NCBI RefSeq assembly: GCF_007993065.1
Contig: NZ_VOPL01000003.1
Location: forward strand, 371,275 to 435,274
Length of the DNA stretch: 64,000 nucleotides
Direction: 5' to 3'
Source: Paracoccus aurantiacus
GTDB taxonomy: Bacteria > Pseudomonadota > Alphaproteobacteria > Rhodobacterales > Rhodobacteraceae
The notes below the pieces were generated by a model. That model searched no databases and had not been told where the DNA came from. It was given only the letters and a program-made list of their open reading frames with translations. Shown in pieces: positions 9,136 to 18,980 of the stretch. Position numbers and translations under genes: made by a program. The first letter of the stretch is position 1, and every line of letters starts with the position of its first letter.

Positions 9136-9982
9136 CTTCGACCGGCAGACCCTGCGCGCGCAGTTCTTCATTGCGGCGTGTCTCGATATGCCGGACAAGC
9201 TGGATCGAGATTTCGTACAGGCCATAGACGACCGAGAACAGCACCACCTGACTGATGACGTCCGGCGGGGTCACGATCGCCGACAGAAGCAGGATCAGGA
9301 CGACCGCATATTTACGGACGCTGCCCAACCCCTTGGACGAGACCAGCCCCGCCTTGCCCATCAGCGTCAACGCGACGGGAAGCTGAAAGGACAGCCCGAA
9401 GGCAAGAATGAACTTCGTGGTCAGCGCAAGATATTCGCTGACCGATCCCTGAAAGACGATCCCCGCCATCGCGGTCGATGCCGTCGATGCCGTGTCGGCA
9501 TCGTCAGGCAATGCCAGCGGCCCCTGCTGAAATCCGAGGAAGAAGTCATAGGCCATTGGCAGAATTACATAATATGCAAATGCTGCGCCCAGAAAAAACA
9601 TCGCTGGCGAGGCGATAAGGAAGGGCAGGAAGGCCTGCTTCTCGCTGCGGTACAGCCCCGGCGCGACGAATCGCCACATCTGAAAGGCAATCACGGGAAA
9701 GGCGAGGATGAAGCCCCCGAAGAAGCTGATCTGAATGGCGACGAAGAAACCTTCCTGAAGTTTCAGAAGGATAAGCCCGCATTCCTGGCCGCGCGTCTCC
9801 AGCGCCTGACATATCGGACGCGTCAGAAAGTTGTAGACCGGGTTCCAGACGGCATAGCAGATGACCATCGCGATCACGAAGGCAAGGACCGACCAGATCA
9901 GCCGGGTCCGAAGCTCTGCCAGATGCTCGATCAGGGGGGCGGAGCTGTCTTCGATCTCGTCCCGCGCGTCGGTCTTGCTCAC
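9128..9982 (-). CDS. tatC: Sec-independent protein translocase TatC
   Basis: 284 aa with six transmembrane segments. TatC recognises twin-arginine signal peptides and forms the receptor complex with TatB in the inner membrane. Family blocks seen are [16 protein letters not shown] at the N-terminus, [11 protein letters not shown] and the conserved [12 protein letters not shown] region. The GTG at 9982 is chosen: the conserved sequence begins just after it, AAGGA lies about 9 bases upstream, and tatB ends one base before it. The periplasmic loop at about residues 172-195 is longer and Asp/Ala/Thr-rich. Confidence 0.95.
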   Translation of the reverse strand: MSKTDARDEIEDSSAPLIEHLAELRTRLIWSVLAFVIAMVICYAVWNPVYNFLTRPICQALETRGQECGLILLKLQEGFFVAIQISFFGGFILAFPVIAFQMWRFVAPGLYRSEKQAFLPFLIASPAMFFLGAAFAYYVILPMAYDFFLGFQQGPLALPDDADTASTASTAMAGIVFQGSVSEYLALTTKFILAFGLSFQLPVALTLMGKAGLVSSKGLGSVRKYAVVLILLLSAIVTPPDVISQVVLFSVVYGLYEISIQLVRHIETRRNEELRAQGLPVEDE

Positions 9983-9983
9983 C

Positions 9984-10472
9984 TCAGATGTCCTTTGAAT
10001 CGCTGCGCCGAACGGCATGCAGGCGTCGCTGACCGGATGCGGGTGGTGGCGTTTCCGCGTCGGCGGATGGTGCTGCAGGGGCTGGTGCCGTGGCGGCCGG
10101 TGCAGATGCCGGCGTCGCACCATCCGCCGGCGCTTTGTCGGATGCGGCCGGATCGGGCTGCGCAGATGCACGCGACGACGGGATCTTGGGGTCCCACTTC
10201 TCGAACCGGTCGGCAGCACGATCAAGCGCGTCAATCCCCAGCGAGCGCTTCGAGGTGACGTTGCGGATGTCGTTCAGCGACTTGGTGGCCTCATCCAGCC
10301 CTGAATCGCGAGCGGCATCCTCCATCGCGGACGAGAATTCGCGCGCCATTGAACGAACCTTGCCCGTGATCCGGCCAAGCGCCCGGAACATGTGCGGCAG
10401 GTCGCGCGGACCGATCACGATCAGCGACACCACCCCGATGAGCAGAAGCTCGCTCCAGCCGATATCCAGCAT
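9984..10472 (-). CDS. tatB: Sec-independent protein translocase TatB
   Basis: 162 aa. A short N-terminal transmembrane helix ([21 protein letters not shown]) is followed by the conserved [14 protein letters not shown] hinge and an amphipathic helix. A Pro/Ala-rich C-terminal tail of about 70 residues completes the protein. TatB binds the signal peptide together with TatC. It lies between tatA and tatC on the same strand with a one-base gap to tatC. Confidence 0.93.
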   Translation of the reverse strand: MLDIGWSELLLIGVVSLIVIGPRDLPHMFRALGRITGKVRSMAREFSSAMEDAARDSGLDEATKSLNDIRNVTSKRSLGIDALDRAADRFEKWDPKIPSSRASAQPDPAASDKAPADGATPASAPAATAPAPAAPSADAETPPPASGQRRLHAVRRSDSKDI

Positions 10473-10496
10473 CTGGCGCCTCTAATGCGACGTGTT

Positions 10497-10751
10497 TCAG
10501 ACCCGATTCTGGTCGTCAGGCGTCACGTCGCGCAGCTTTTCGTCGCGACGGGCCTCCTCTGACTTCATCTCTGCAGTCAGTTCCCGGCCCGAATCCTCGA
10601 CCTCTTCGCTGCCTTCCTTGACGCCCTTCTTGAAAGAGCTGATCCCCTTGCCGACTTCGCCCATCAGCGAAGAAACCTTGCCCCGCCCGAACAGGACGAG
10701 CACGACAACGGCGATCAGAAGCAGGCCAGGAAGGCCGATATTGTTCAGCAT
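10497..10751 (-). CDS. tatA: Sec-independent protein translocase TatA
   Basis: 84 aa. One N-terminal helix ([20 protein letters not shown]) is followed by the FGRGK hinge and the amphipathic helix [19 protein letters not shown], with a charged tail behind. TatA oligomers make the transport pore. It is the first gene of tatA-tatB-tatC-DUF815. The 176-base gap upstream separates it from the divergent marC gene and should hold promoters for both; I could not assign boxes with confidence. Confidence 0.93.
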   Translation of the reverse strand: MLNNIGLPGLLLIAVVVLVLFGRGKVSSLMGEVGKGISSFKKGVKEGSEEVEDSGRELTAEMKSEEARRDEKLRDVTPDDQNRV

Positions 10752-10927
10752 GTCTTCATTCCTCCTCGGGCAGGATCGCCCGATGACGGCACATATCTAT
10801 GCCTTCGCCGGCCCATTTGCAAAGCCTCGTTTGCAGCTTGCGCGGATGTGATCGCACCGGGTCCGCGCGGGATCATGCCGGCGGCCCGCATCTTGGCAGC
10901 GGGCTTCGGCTCGGTCATAAGCGGGGC

Positions 10928-11542
10928 ATGGACATGGCCGCCATCATTACATCCTTTGTGACGCTGTTCGTGGTCATCGACCCGGTCGGGCTGGCACCGC
11001 TGTTTATCGCGCTTACGCCGGGGATGAACGACCGGCAGCGCCTGCGCATCGGCTGGCGCGCGACGGTGATCGCGGCGGTTCTTCTGACGCTGTTCGGGCT
11101 GGCAGGCGAAAACATTCTGGAATTCATCGGAATTTCGCTGCCCGCTTTTCGGATCGCCGGGGGAATTCTGCTGTTTCTGACCGCGCTCGACATGCTTTTC
11201 GAGCGCAGGACAGAGCGACGTGAGGGTCAGTCCGCCGATCAGGACCATGACCCTTCGGTCTTTCCGCTTGCCACGCCGCTGCTGGCCGGTCCGGGCGCAC
11301 TTGCCACGATGATCCTTCTTGTCGGCGAAAATCAGGGGGCGGTGCATACGCTTATCATTCATCTGGTAATGCTGTTCGTGCTTGGCCTCTGCATGGTATT
11401 TTTCGTGCTGGCAGGGCCGCTGTCGCGCCTGCTGGGACGGACGGGCACAATGGTTGTGACGCGGCTTCTGGGAATGCTGCTTGCGGCATTGTCGGTGCAG
11501 TTCATCATCGACGGGCTGCGCGGAACCGGGCTTTACGCATGA
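10928..11542 (+). CDS. MarC family integral membrane protein
   Basis: 204 aa with six hydrophobic segments. The N-terminal block TLFVVIDPVGLAPLFIALTP, the FPLATPLLAGPGA motif and the C-terminal RLLGMLLAALSVQFIIDGL are typical of MarC/UPF0056 proteins, whose transport function is unclear. The ATG at 10928 (or 10934) fits the start of the first helix; longer in-frame starts add unrelated sequence. The last four bases ATGA overlap the start of the next gene. Confidence 0.88.
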   Translation: MDMAAIITSFVTLFVVIDPVGLAPLFIALTPGMNDRQRLRIGWRATVIAAVLLTLFGLAGENILEFIGISLPAFRIAGGILLFLTALDMLFERRTERREGQSADQDHDPSVFPLATPLLAGPGALATMILLVGENQGAVHTLIIHLVMLFVLGLCMVFFVLAGPLSRLLGRTGTMVVTRLLGMLLAALSVQFIIDGLRGTGLYA

Positions 11543-12111
11543 ACGATCAATGGCCCCGCATCGCTTATCTGGTACTGCTGCTTCTGGCGGTCGGCGGCTA
11601 CCTGCTGACAGAGATGCGACAGGATTTCAGCAAGTCGCTGCGCCAGATGCTGGCCTGGGGGCTGATCTTTCTGGGGCTGATCGCGGGCTTCGGGCTTTGG
11701 GACGACATCCGGCGCGACGTCGCACCGCCGCAGATGGTCGAGGGCAACCGGATCGAGCTGCCCATGTCCGGCGACGGTCACTTCTATATCGACCTTCGCC
11801 TGAACGGCACGAATGTCGAATTCATCGTCGATACAGGGGCGTCCGATATTGCGCTGACACGGCGCGACGCGGAACGGATCGGGCTGGAGCTGGATGAGCT
11901 CAGCTATTCCGGCATTGCCTATACCGCGAATGGAGTCGTTTCGACCGCGCCCGTTTCGATCGCGCTGATCGAGATCGGCGAGATCACCGACGAGAACGTG
12001 CGCGCCGATGTCGTGGAGGGCGATCTGGACACCTCGCTACTTGGGATGTCCTATCTGCGCCGCTTCGCCCGTGTCGGTTTCGAAGGTGAAACCATGGTGC
12101 TGGAACGCTGA
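11539..12111 (+). CDS. Membrane-anchored retropepsin-like aspartic protease
   Basis: 190 aa. Two N-terminal hydrophobic segments (about 9-24 and 37-54) anchor a periplasmic domain. The active-site motif FIVDTGASDIALT lies at about residue 94 and a second-half LLGMSYLRRF block near the end. This is the TIGR02281/clan AA single-lobe aspartic protease type of alphaproteobacteria, thought to act as a dimer. It is translationally coupled to marC. It converges on holC with the stop codons one base apart. Confidence 0.85.
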   Translation: MNDQWPRIAYLVLLLLAVGGYLLTEMRQDFSKSLRQMLAWGLIFLGLIAGFGLWDDIRRDVAPPQMVEGNRIELPMSGDGHFYIDLRLNGTNVEFIVDTGASDIALTRRDAERIGLELDELSYSGIAYTANGVVSTAPVSIALIEIGEITDENVRADVVEGDLDTSLLGMSYLRRFARVGFEGETMVLER

Positions 12112-12112
12112 T

Positions 12113-12565
12113 CTAACGCTTTTTTTCCCAACGCCCGCCAGCTTCTGACCAGTATTCCGCAGCGATGCCCGCGCCGGTCAGTTGCCGCCACTGTTCGCGC
12201 GCCCGCTCGACCGCCGACTGATCGTTACCGTCAAAGATGATGCAGACGCGGGCAAGGCGTTCTGCCTCCTCTGCCGAGACGCCCGCATCGTCAATCGCGA
12301 TCAGGCAATCAGGCGCATTGCCGGCAGGCGGGGCGTCAGCGCTGCGCAGGATGATCGGCTGGCGATTGTCATGCGGCCCGCCCGCGAGGCCATGCGGCAG
12401 AAAGCCTTCATCCAGCCACAAGGCTGCGTCAAGCGCCGCCAGCCGTTCGGCGGAATCACTGCGCAATTCGACACGCCAGCCCGCGCCGAGCGCCTTGCCG
12501 AGAAGCTGCGGCAGAAGCCCCTCGGGCCGCGAGCGTGTCAGGTGATAGAAAAGCGCGTTGCCCAT
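12113..12565 (-). CDS. holC: DNA polymerase III subunit chi
   Basis: 150 aa. HolC joins the clamp loader to SSB. The family pattern is visible: FYHLTRSRPEGLLPQLLGKAL at the N-terminus, then a WLDEGFLPHGLAGGPHD segment and LARVCIIFDGND near residue 110. It is just downstream of pepA on the same strand, the common alphaproteobacterial pepA-holC pair. Confidence 0.9.
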   Translation of the reverse strand: MGNALFYHLTRSRPEGLLPQLLGKALGAGWRVELRSDSAERLAALDAALWLDEGFLPHGLAGGPHDNRQPIILRSADAPPAGNAPDCLIAIDDAGVSAEEAERLARVCIIFDGNDQSAVERAREQWRQLTGAGIAAEYWSEAGGRWEKKR

Positions 12566-12572
12566 TCGGGCC

Positions 12573-14201
12573 TCAGCCCTCGTAATTGTCGCGGATCATG
12601 CGGTTCAGGGTCATCACGCCCCACCCCGACGCGCCACGAGGGGCCAGATCGGTCGCGCCGGGCGGCAGGGCAACGCCTGCAATGTCGATATGCGCCCAGG
12701 GCTGACCGTCGCGAACGAAGCGTTGCAGGAACTGCGCCGCCGTGATCGACCCAGCCGGTCGCCCGCCGGTATTCTTCACATCAGCCAGACGGCTGTCGAT
12801 CAACTGGTCATATCCCGGCGAAAGCGGCAGGCGCCATGCGCCCTCGCCCTCGGCCTTGGCAGATTTCAGCACCTGATCGGCAAGCTTGTCGTCATTCGCA
12901 AATATCCCGGCATTTTCGTGGCCAAGCGCGATGATGACCGCGCCGGTCAGCGTCGCAAGGTCGATCACGGCTGCCGGATTGAACCGCGTTTGGGCATACC
13001 AAAGTACATCTGCCAGAACCAGACGGCCCTCGGCATCCGTGTTGATGACCTCGATCGTGTCGCCCTTCATGGACCGCACGATGTCGCCCGGTCGCTGTGC
13101 GCGACCATCGGGCATATTTTCGACCAGCCCGACAAGGCCGACCACATTCGCCTTGGCGCGGCGAAGCGCCAGCGCGCGCATGGTGCCGGCGACGACGCCT
13201 GCACCGCCCATGTCCATCGTCATTTCTTCCATTCCGGCGGCGGGCTTGATGGATATGCCGCCGGTATCGAAGACGACCCCCTTGCCGACCAGAGCGACCG
13301 GAGCGTCGTTCTTCTTGCCGCCATTCCAGCGCATCACGACCACCTTCGACGGCGATTCCGACCCCTGCCCCACGCCAAGAAGCGCACGCATGCCAAGCTT
13401 GGCGAGGTCATCCTCCTCCAGCACCTCGACGTCCAGGCCGATCTCCTCCATCGCCTTCAGCCGGTCGGCAAAATCGGTGGTGGTCAGGACGTTCGCGGGT
13501 TCGTTGACAAGATCGCGGGTAAAGAACACGCCTTCTGCGACGGCGGCCTGATCGCGTGCGGCCTTGGCCAGCGCTTCCGGCTTCGCGGTCATGAAGGTGA
13601 CGCTGGCGCGCGCAGGATCAGGACGGTCGGCAGCCTTGCGTCCCTTCCCTTTGCCTTTGCCTTTGCCCTTGTCCTTTGCGGTCCCCGCGGCATCGCCCAG
13701 AACGGCATCGTCACTCCCACCGGCAAGCGCCTGCGCAGGCACGCCCGCGTCGTCGCCGCCATTCCCGCCGCCCGACGTCCCATCGTCTTTCCGGGTCTTG
13801 TAGACCGAAAAATCGTATCCGCGCAGCGCGAGCCCCAGTGCAACCTCGTCTGCCAGGGGGTGATTTCCCGAGAGAACCAGCGTCTCTGCCTTACCGAGTG
13901 CCGCGCCGATCGCGGCGCCGGCCTTTCTCGCCTCGGCAACCGACGCCTTGCGGGGCAGCTTTACCAGCATCAGCGATTCGGCCGCCCAGCCGCCGGGCCA
14001 GGCGAGCGTCAGCGCTTGACCGGGCTTCAGCTGCTGAAATTCCCGTGATGAAATCGCGCGCCCGACCCCGTCCCGCGCTGCCTTGGGAAGACGCGACGGA
14101 AGTTTGGCGCTATCATCCAGAACAATCGCGATCCGCCCCTCGCGCGCGGCAAGGCCTTCGGTTGCTGTTTCGGTGAAGCGGATCTCGACCGGATGGGTCA
14201 T
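12573..14201 (-). CDS. pepA: Leucyl aminopeptidase (M17) with an inserted Gly/Lys-rich linker
   Basis: 542 aa, against about 490-500 for the family. The catalytic domain has the metal and active-site blocks VGKGVVFDTGG and NTDAEGRLVLAD, and the C-terminal PWAHIDIAGVA region. Between the N-terminal domain and the catalytic domain (about residues 130-185) is an insertion rich in Gly, Asp and Ala that ends in a run of KG dipeptides. The ATG at 14201 is chosen for AGGAG eight bases upstream. The enzyme is a cytosolic zinc/manganese aminopeptidase; some homologues also bind DNA. The gene is divergent from lptF. Confidence 0.93.
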   Translation of the reverse strand: MTHPVEIRFTETATEGLAAREGRIAIVLDDSAKLPSRLPKAARDGVGRAISSREFQQLKPGQALTLAWPGGWAAESLMLVKLPRKASVAEARKAGAAIGAALGKAETLVLSGNHPLADEVALGLALRGYDFSVYKTRKDDGTSGGGNGGDDAGVPAQALAGGSDDAVLGDAAGTAKDKGKGKGKGKGRKAADRPDPARASVTFMTAKPEALAKAARDQAAVAEGVFFTRDLVNEPANVLTTTDFADRLKAMEEIGLDVEVLEEDDLAKLGMRALLGVGQGSESPSKVVVMRWNGGKKNDAPVALVGKGVVFDTGGISIKPAAGMEEMTMDMGGAGVVAGTMRALALRRAKANVVGLVGLVENMPDGRAQRPGDIVRSMKGDTIEVINTDAEGRLVLADVLWYAQTRFNPAAVIDLATLTGAVIIALGHENAGIFANDDKLADQVLKSAKAEGEGAWRLPLSPGYDQLIDSRLADVKNTGGRPAGSITAAQFLQRFVRDGQPWAHIDIAGVALPPGATDLAPRGASGWGVMTLNRMIRDNYEG

Positions 14202-14347
14202 GCGGATACTCCTGTTCATATCGCTGCAAATCTATCCCGCGGTCCGACGCTTGGCCAGAGCCGCCGCCCGAGACGCCTTGCGCGCGCGGGCTTTCCCCAA
14301 GCCGCATCAAAGGCTAATCAGGTGCAGGACCGAAGAAGCGACCGCAT

Positions 14348-15502
14348 ATGAACCGCATCGACCGATATATTCTCAAGACGATGCTGATCCTGTTCGGCTT
14401 CTTCGCATTGGTGCTGGTCGCGGTCTATTGGGTCAATCGCGCGGTCGCCCTGTTCGAGAACCTGATCGCCGATGGTCAGACAGCGCTGGTGGTGCTGGAG
14501 TTCACGCTTCTGACTCTGCCGCTTGTCATCTCGGTCGTGCTGCCCGTCGCGGCCTTTGCAGCGACGGCTTATGGTACGAACAGGCTGTCGGGCGAATCAG
14601 AGCTGGTGGCAATGCAGGCCGCTGGCCTGTCTCCGTGGCGCATGGCGCGGCCAGTGCTGGTTTTCGGGCTGGTCGTTTCGGTCATGGTTGCGATCCTCGT
14701 GAACGGGCTGGTGCCGATGGCGCGCGCACGCCTTGCAGACCGGCAGGCGCAGATCGCCGAGAACGTGACCGCACAATTCCTGAATGCCGGCGTATTTCAG
14801 TATCCGGTCGCCGGCGTCACGCTTTTCATCCGCGAAATCACGCCACAGGGAGAACTGGAGGGCGTTTTTCTGGAAGATGCCCGCAAACCGGAAAGCGTCA
14901 GCAGCTACAGTGCGGAACGCGCGCTTATGGTGAAATCCGATGCCGGGCCGAAGCTGGTAATGGTCAACGGGGTGATCCAGACGCTGCGTCCTGGCGCGGA
15001 CGGCCCGAACCTTTCGGTGACGCGATTCGCGGATACGACCTATGACCTCGCCAGTCTGATCGGCGGGTCCTCAAGCAAGGGACGCGATCTGCGCGACTAT
15101 TCGACGCTGCACCTTTTGCGACCCGGCCAGGCGCTGCTGGACGCCACCGGAGCGACCGCAGCCGAGGCGCGGCTAGAGGCGCATTCCCGCATCGCCCAGC
15201 CATTGTTGTCGCCGGTCGCCGCGATGCTGGGCTTTGCCACGCTTCTCGTCGGCGGCTTTTCCCGATTTGGTGTCTGGCGGCAGATCGGATGGGCAATCGT
15301 TGCCCTGATCGTCGTTCAGCTGCTGTCGAACCTCGCGGCGAATCGTGCGGGCGACAATCCGTCGCTTTGGCCGTTGGTGTATCTGCCAGCGCTGATCGGT
15401 GCCGCAATCTGCATCTGGCTGCTTTGGCTGGCAGGTCGCCCCCGACGCCCGATCCTGTCGCGCAAGGCAGAGCCGTCCAGCTTCAGCGGGGACGCGGCAT
15501 GA
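14348..15502 (+). CDS. lptF: LPS export ABC transporter permease LptF
   Basis: 384 aa. Three hydrophobic segments at the N-terminal side, a periplasmic beta-jellyroll region (about 130-260) and three at the C-terminal end, as in LptF/LptG. Conserved parts are MNRIDRYILKTMLILF and the SGESELVAMQAAGLSPWRM coupling-helix region. With LptG and LptB it extracts lipopolysaccharide from the inner membrane. It overlaps lptG by ATGA. Confidence 0.94.
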   Translation: MNRIDRYILKTMLILFGFFALVLVAVYWVNRAVALFENLIADGQTALVVLEFTLLTLPLVISVVLPVAAFAATAYGTNRLSGESELVAMQAAGLSPWRMARPVLVFGLVVSVMVAILVNGLVPMARARLADRQAQIAENVTAQFLNAGVFQYPVAGVTLFIREITPQGELEGVFLEDARKPESVSSYSAERALMVKSDAGPKLVMVNGVIQTLRPGADGPNLSVTRFADTTYDLASLIGGSSSKGRDLRDYSTLHLLRPGQALLDATGATAAEARLEAHSRIAQPLLSPVAAMLGFATLLVGGFSRFGVWRQIGWAIVALIVVQLLSNLAANRAGDNPSLWPLVYLPALIGAAICIWLLWLAGRPRRPILSRKAEPSSFSGDAA

Positions 15503-16599
15503 TCCTCGGTCGTTATCTCGGCATCCGCTATCTGCGCGCCTTCCTGCTGCTGGCCGGGGTCTTCATGGCGATCCTGTTGCTGATCGACATGGTCGAACAG
15601 ATCCGCCGCTTTTCCGATAACGGGATCAGCCTGGGCGGGGCGGCGCGCCTGTCAGCGCTTTCCGTCACGGGCAGCTTCTACAATATCCTGCCGCTGATCG
15701 GGTTGCTGGCCGGGATCATGTTGTTTCTAAGCCTGTCCAGAACCTCCGAAATGGTCGCGATCCGGGCCTCGGGGCGGTCGGGGCTGCGCAGCGTCATGGC
15801 GCCTGCGATCATGGCCGCCCTGATCGGCATATTTGCCGTGGCGATCCTGAATCCCATCGTCGCCGCGACCGAGTCGCATTATTCGGCCGCCGTGGCGCGG
15901 ATCGAAAACGGAAGCGCCCAGACTGTCAGTCTTGGCGACGACGCGGTGTGGCTTCGTCAGGCGATCGGCAGCGATGGCGGCCAGATGATGATCCGCGCCG
16001 CGCGCACCAGTCCCGATGCAACGACGCTTTATGACGCGAGCTTCGTGATCTACGACCCAGAAACCGGACCCACCACCCGGATCGAGGCGACAGAAGCGGT
16101 TCTCAAGCAAGGCGAATGGGAACTGAGCGGCGTCAAGCAATGGCCGCTCAACGCCCCTAACCCGGAAGCGGAAGCAACCCGCGTCGATGCGATGCAACTG
16201 CCCACCGAACTGACCGCCGACCGCATCCGCGATGGCTTCGGCAGCCCTCAGGCTATTCCGATATGGGAACTTCCCGCCTACATCGCCGGACTGAAACGGG
16301 CAGGCTTTTCCGCACTGAGACACGAGGTCTGGCTTCAGATGGAGCTTGCATTGCCGCTGACGCTTGCGGCGATGGTGATGATCGCGTCGGTTTTCACCAT
16401 GCGCCATATGCGCGGCCGCAAGACCGGCGGGCTGGTGCTTGCGGCCTTTGCGGCAGGGTTGGGCCTGTTCTTCCTGCGCAACATGGCGAAGATCCTTGGC
16501 GACAGCGCGGGCGTTCCCCCTTCCTTTGCAGGATGGGGTCCGCCCATAATCGCCATATTGTTCGCCATCGGCGTTCTGCTTCAACTTGAGGACGGATGA
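15499..16599 (+). CDS. lptG: LPS export ABC transporter permease LptG
   Basis: 366 aa with the same 3+3 membrane layout as LptF. The start ILGRYLGIRYLRAFLLLAG and the SRTSEMVAIRASGRSGLR coupling helix are clear. The ATG at 15499 overlaps the lptF stop. The jellyroll domain spans about 130-255, and the C-terminal helices include FTMRHMRGRKTGGLVLA. It overlaps lptD by ATGA. Confidence 0.94.
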   Translation: MILGRYLGIRYLRAFLLLAGVFMAILLLIDMVEQIRRFSDNGISLGGAARLSALSVTGSFYNILPLIGLLAGIMLFLSLSRTSEMVAIRASGRSGLRSVMAPAIMAALIGIFAVAILNPIVAATESHYSAAVARIENGSAQTVSLGDDAVWLRQAIGSDGGQMMIRAARTSPDATTLYDASFVIYDPETGPTTRIEATEAVLKQGEWELSGVKQWPLNAPNPEAEATRVDAMQLPTELTADRIRDGFGSPQAIPIWELPAYIAGLKRAGFSALRHEVWLQMELALPLTLAAMVMIASVFTMRHMRGRKTGGLVLAAFAAGLGLFFLRNMAKILGDSAGVPPSFAGWGPPIIAILFAIGVLLQLEDG

Positions 16600-18947
16600 T
16601 GAGCCGCCTGATCTTCGCATCCATCTGCCTCGCGGCGGCACCTGCCTTCGCGCAGGATTTCGCGACAGGAACCAACAACACGCCGTGGTGGGAGGCGGAG
16701 TCCGCGTCCGACACTGCTGATGGTCCGGCACTCGCCCCCACTGAAAGCGCGGCAGGCAACAATGCCCCCCTCTCGGACGGAACAGAGCTAAGCCGGCTTA
16801 CGCAGTCGGTCAGCAACCGACCCGCCGATGTCACAGTCTCGGGCGAGGGTGTCCCGGACCAGGGCGGGGCCGCGACACTTCTGGCAGATTACATCACACT
16901 TGAAGGCGACCGGACCTTGACGGCATCCGGCGGGGTCGTCGTCTGGTATCAGGGCTCGCGCCTTGTCGCGAACCAAGTCCGCTATGATGGCTCAACCGGC
17001 GATATGACTATCACGGGCCCTGTGCATCTGACCCGCCCCGGCCTGTCGGGAACCCGTGACGATGCCATTCTGATCGCCGACGAGGCGCAGTTGTCGCAGG
17101 ATATGAGAGAGGGAATGCTGCGCGGCGCGCGCCTTGTGCTGGCGCGAGAGATGCAACTGGCCGCGACAGAGGTTACGCTGACCGGCAATGGCCGCTTCAC
17201 GACACTGAATCATGTTGTCGCCTCGTCCTGCCGGATCTGCGCCGAAGATCCGACGCCTTTGTGGGAAATCCGTGCCCGGCAGATCGTCCATGATGACGAG
17301 AAGAACCAGCTTGTCTTCGACCATCCCCAATTGCGCGCGTTCGGCCTGCCCGTCGCAGCCTGGCCGGGGCGTGTCACGGCACCCGACCCGACGGTCACGC
17401 GCATGTCGGGCTTTCTCAGGCCGCGCTTTCGCACAACGTCGAGTCTCGGCTTCGGGATCATGGTTCCTTACTTCAAGACACTGGGACCCCATGCCGATGT
17501 GACGCTTACGCCGTATATCTCGGCCTCGCGGACGCATACCCTGATGATGCGGTATCGGCAGGCTCTCTGGAATGGCGCGACAGAATGGAATGGCGCAATC
17601 ACGCGCGACGACATCCGAGAGGGCGATACCCGCGGCTATCTGTTCGGCGCGGCCGAATGGGATCTGCCGCGTGGCTATACGCTGGGGCTTCAGGTGCAGG
17701 TCGTGTCGGATGACGGCTATCTGCTGGACTACGATGTGTCCGATGCAGACAGATTATGGAGCGGGCTGACCCTGCAACGGGTGACGGCCGATAAGCTTGT
17801 CTGGGCGCGCGCCGGCAATTACCACTCGCTGCGCGATGACGAGGATAACTCGACCTCGCCGGCGCAGGTCGCCGATGCGATGTGGGTCCGTCGCTGGCGT
17901 CTTGGTGGTGGCGAGGCCGGGCTGGAATGGTCGGCCCATGCGCATCGCAGGCCTTCGGGCGAAGATGTCATCGGGCGCGACATGGCGCGGGCCTCTGTCG
18001 AACTGGACTGGCGCAGAACCGAGATCATGCCTGTCGGCCTTGTCGCGACCGGAGCAGCGGGTCTGGGCGCCGATTTTTATTCGATCCGGGATGACAGCCG
18101 CTATGACGACACCGTCACGCGCGCGCGGCCCTGGCTGTCGACGGAACTGCGCTTTCCGATGACCGGCAGCGACGGCACGGCATCTTACGTGCTGGAACCC
18201 GTGGCACAGCTTGTCTGGTCACCCCGCCGCGATTCCGACGACGATGCCGTCCCGAACGAGGACAGCCGGCAGATCGAGTTCGACGAGGGCAACCTGTTCT
18301 CGCTGTCACGCTATCCGGGCTGGGACGGCCGCGAAACGGGACTGCGCGCCAATCTGGGCGTGACATGGACGCGCTTCGACCCGGCCGGATGGCAGGTGTC
18401 GCTGGCCGCCGGACGGATCTGGCGCGATGACGACGAATCAGATGATGAAACGCCGGACCTGCTGCGCGGAACGCGGTCGGACTGGCTGCTTGCCGGTCAC
18501 TATTCCGACATCTCGGGCCTCAGCGTCGCCAACCGGGCGCTGTTCAACGACGCGAGCGACATCACGCGGGACGAATTGCGCATCGGCTGGGCCCGGCCGG
18601 GACTGGAGCTGAGCCTTGGTTATCTGTGGATGAAGGCGGACCAGTTCGAGGATCGCGACACCGACCTTTCTGAACTGACCGGCGAAGTCGGCTGGCAGGT
18701 CGCCGAAGGCTGGTGGGCCACCGCGCATAGCCGCCACGATCTGGAAGAAAATCGCGCACAGCGCGCGGGCCTCGGCGTTACCTATCAGAACGAATGCCTC
18801 GCGGTTGAATTCAACGCGTCGCGGCGTTTCACCGACACGGATCAGGTCAATCCCGAAACCGACGTTGGCCTGTCGGTCAGGCTTGGCGGGTTCGGTCAGC
18901 AGGATCAGGGCAAGGGCACAGTGGCGCGGCGCGCGTGCATGCGCTAG
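16596..18947 (+). CDS. lptD: LPS assembly outer membrane protein LptD
   Basis: 783 aa. A signal peptide (MMSRLIFASICLAAAPAFA-) is followed by an OstA-like N-terminal domain (about 85-190) and a long beta-barrel. The cysteines in SSCRICAEDPTPLW, in QNECLAVEF and near the C-terminus (RRACMR) are candidates for the disulfides needed for barrel maturation. LptD with LptE inserts LPS into the outer leaflet. It is coupled to lptG and followed 33 bases later by surA. Confidence 0.92.
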   Translation: MMSRLIFASICLAAAPAFAQDFATGTNNTPWWEAESASDTADGPALAPTESAAGNNAPLSDGTELSRLTQSVSNRPADVTVSGEGVPDQGGAATLLADYITLEGDRTLTASGGVVVWYQGSRLVANQVRYDGSTGDMTITGPVHLTRPGLSGTRDDAILIADEAQLSQDMREGMLRGARLVLAREMQLAATEVTLTGNGRFTTLNHVVASSCRICAEDPTPLWEIRARQIVHDDEKNQLVFDHPQLRAFGLPVAAWPGRVTAPDPTVTRMSGFLRPRFRTTSSLGFGIMVPYFKTLGPHADVTLTPYISASRTHTLMMRYRQALWNGATEWNGAITRDDIREGDTRGYLFGAAEWDLPRGYTLGLQVQVVSDDGYLLDYDVSDADRLWSGLTLQRVTADKLVWARAGNYHSLRDDEDNSTSPAQVADAMWVRRWRLGGGEAGLEWSAHAHRRPSGEDVIGRDMARASVELDWRRTEIMPVGLVATGAAGLGADFYSIRDDSRYDDTVTRARPWLSTELRFPMTGSDGTASYVLEPVAQLVWSPRRDSDDDAVPNEDSRQIEFDEGNLFSLSRYPGWDGRETGLRANLGVTWTRFDPAGWQVSLAAGRIWRDDDESDDETPDLLRGTRSDWLLAGHYSDISGLSVANRALFNDASDITRDELRIGWARPGLELSLGYLWMKADQFEDRDTDLSELTGEVGWQVAEGWWATAHSRHDLEENRAQRAGLGVTYQNECLAVEFNASRRFTDTDQVNPETDVGLSVRLGGFGQQDQGKGTVARRACMR

Positions 18948-18980
18948 ATTGGCGCAAAATAATCAAGGGGGCATGGTAAC

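Noticed and set aside
13640..13690. Repeated hexamers in pepA taken as a CRISPR or satellite repeat
   Set aside because: Only a few short units that code in frame for Lys-Gly; no spacers and no array structure.
12558..14048. A 496-codon open frame on the plus strand opposite pepA
   Set aside because: It is antisense to a well-conserved aminopeptidase gene, has no recognisable motif, and long antisense frames are expected at this G+C content.
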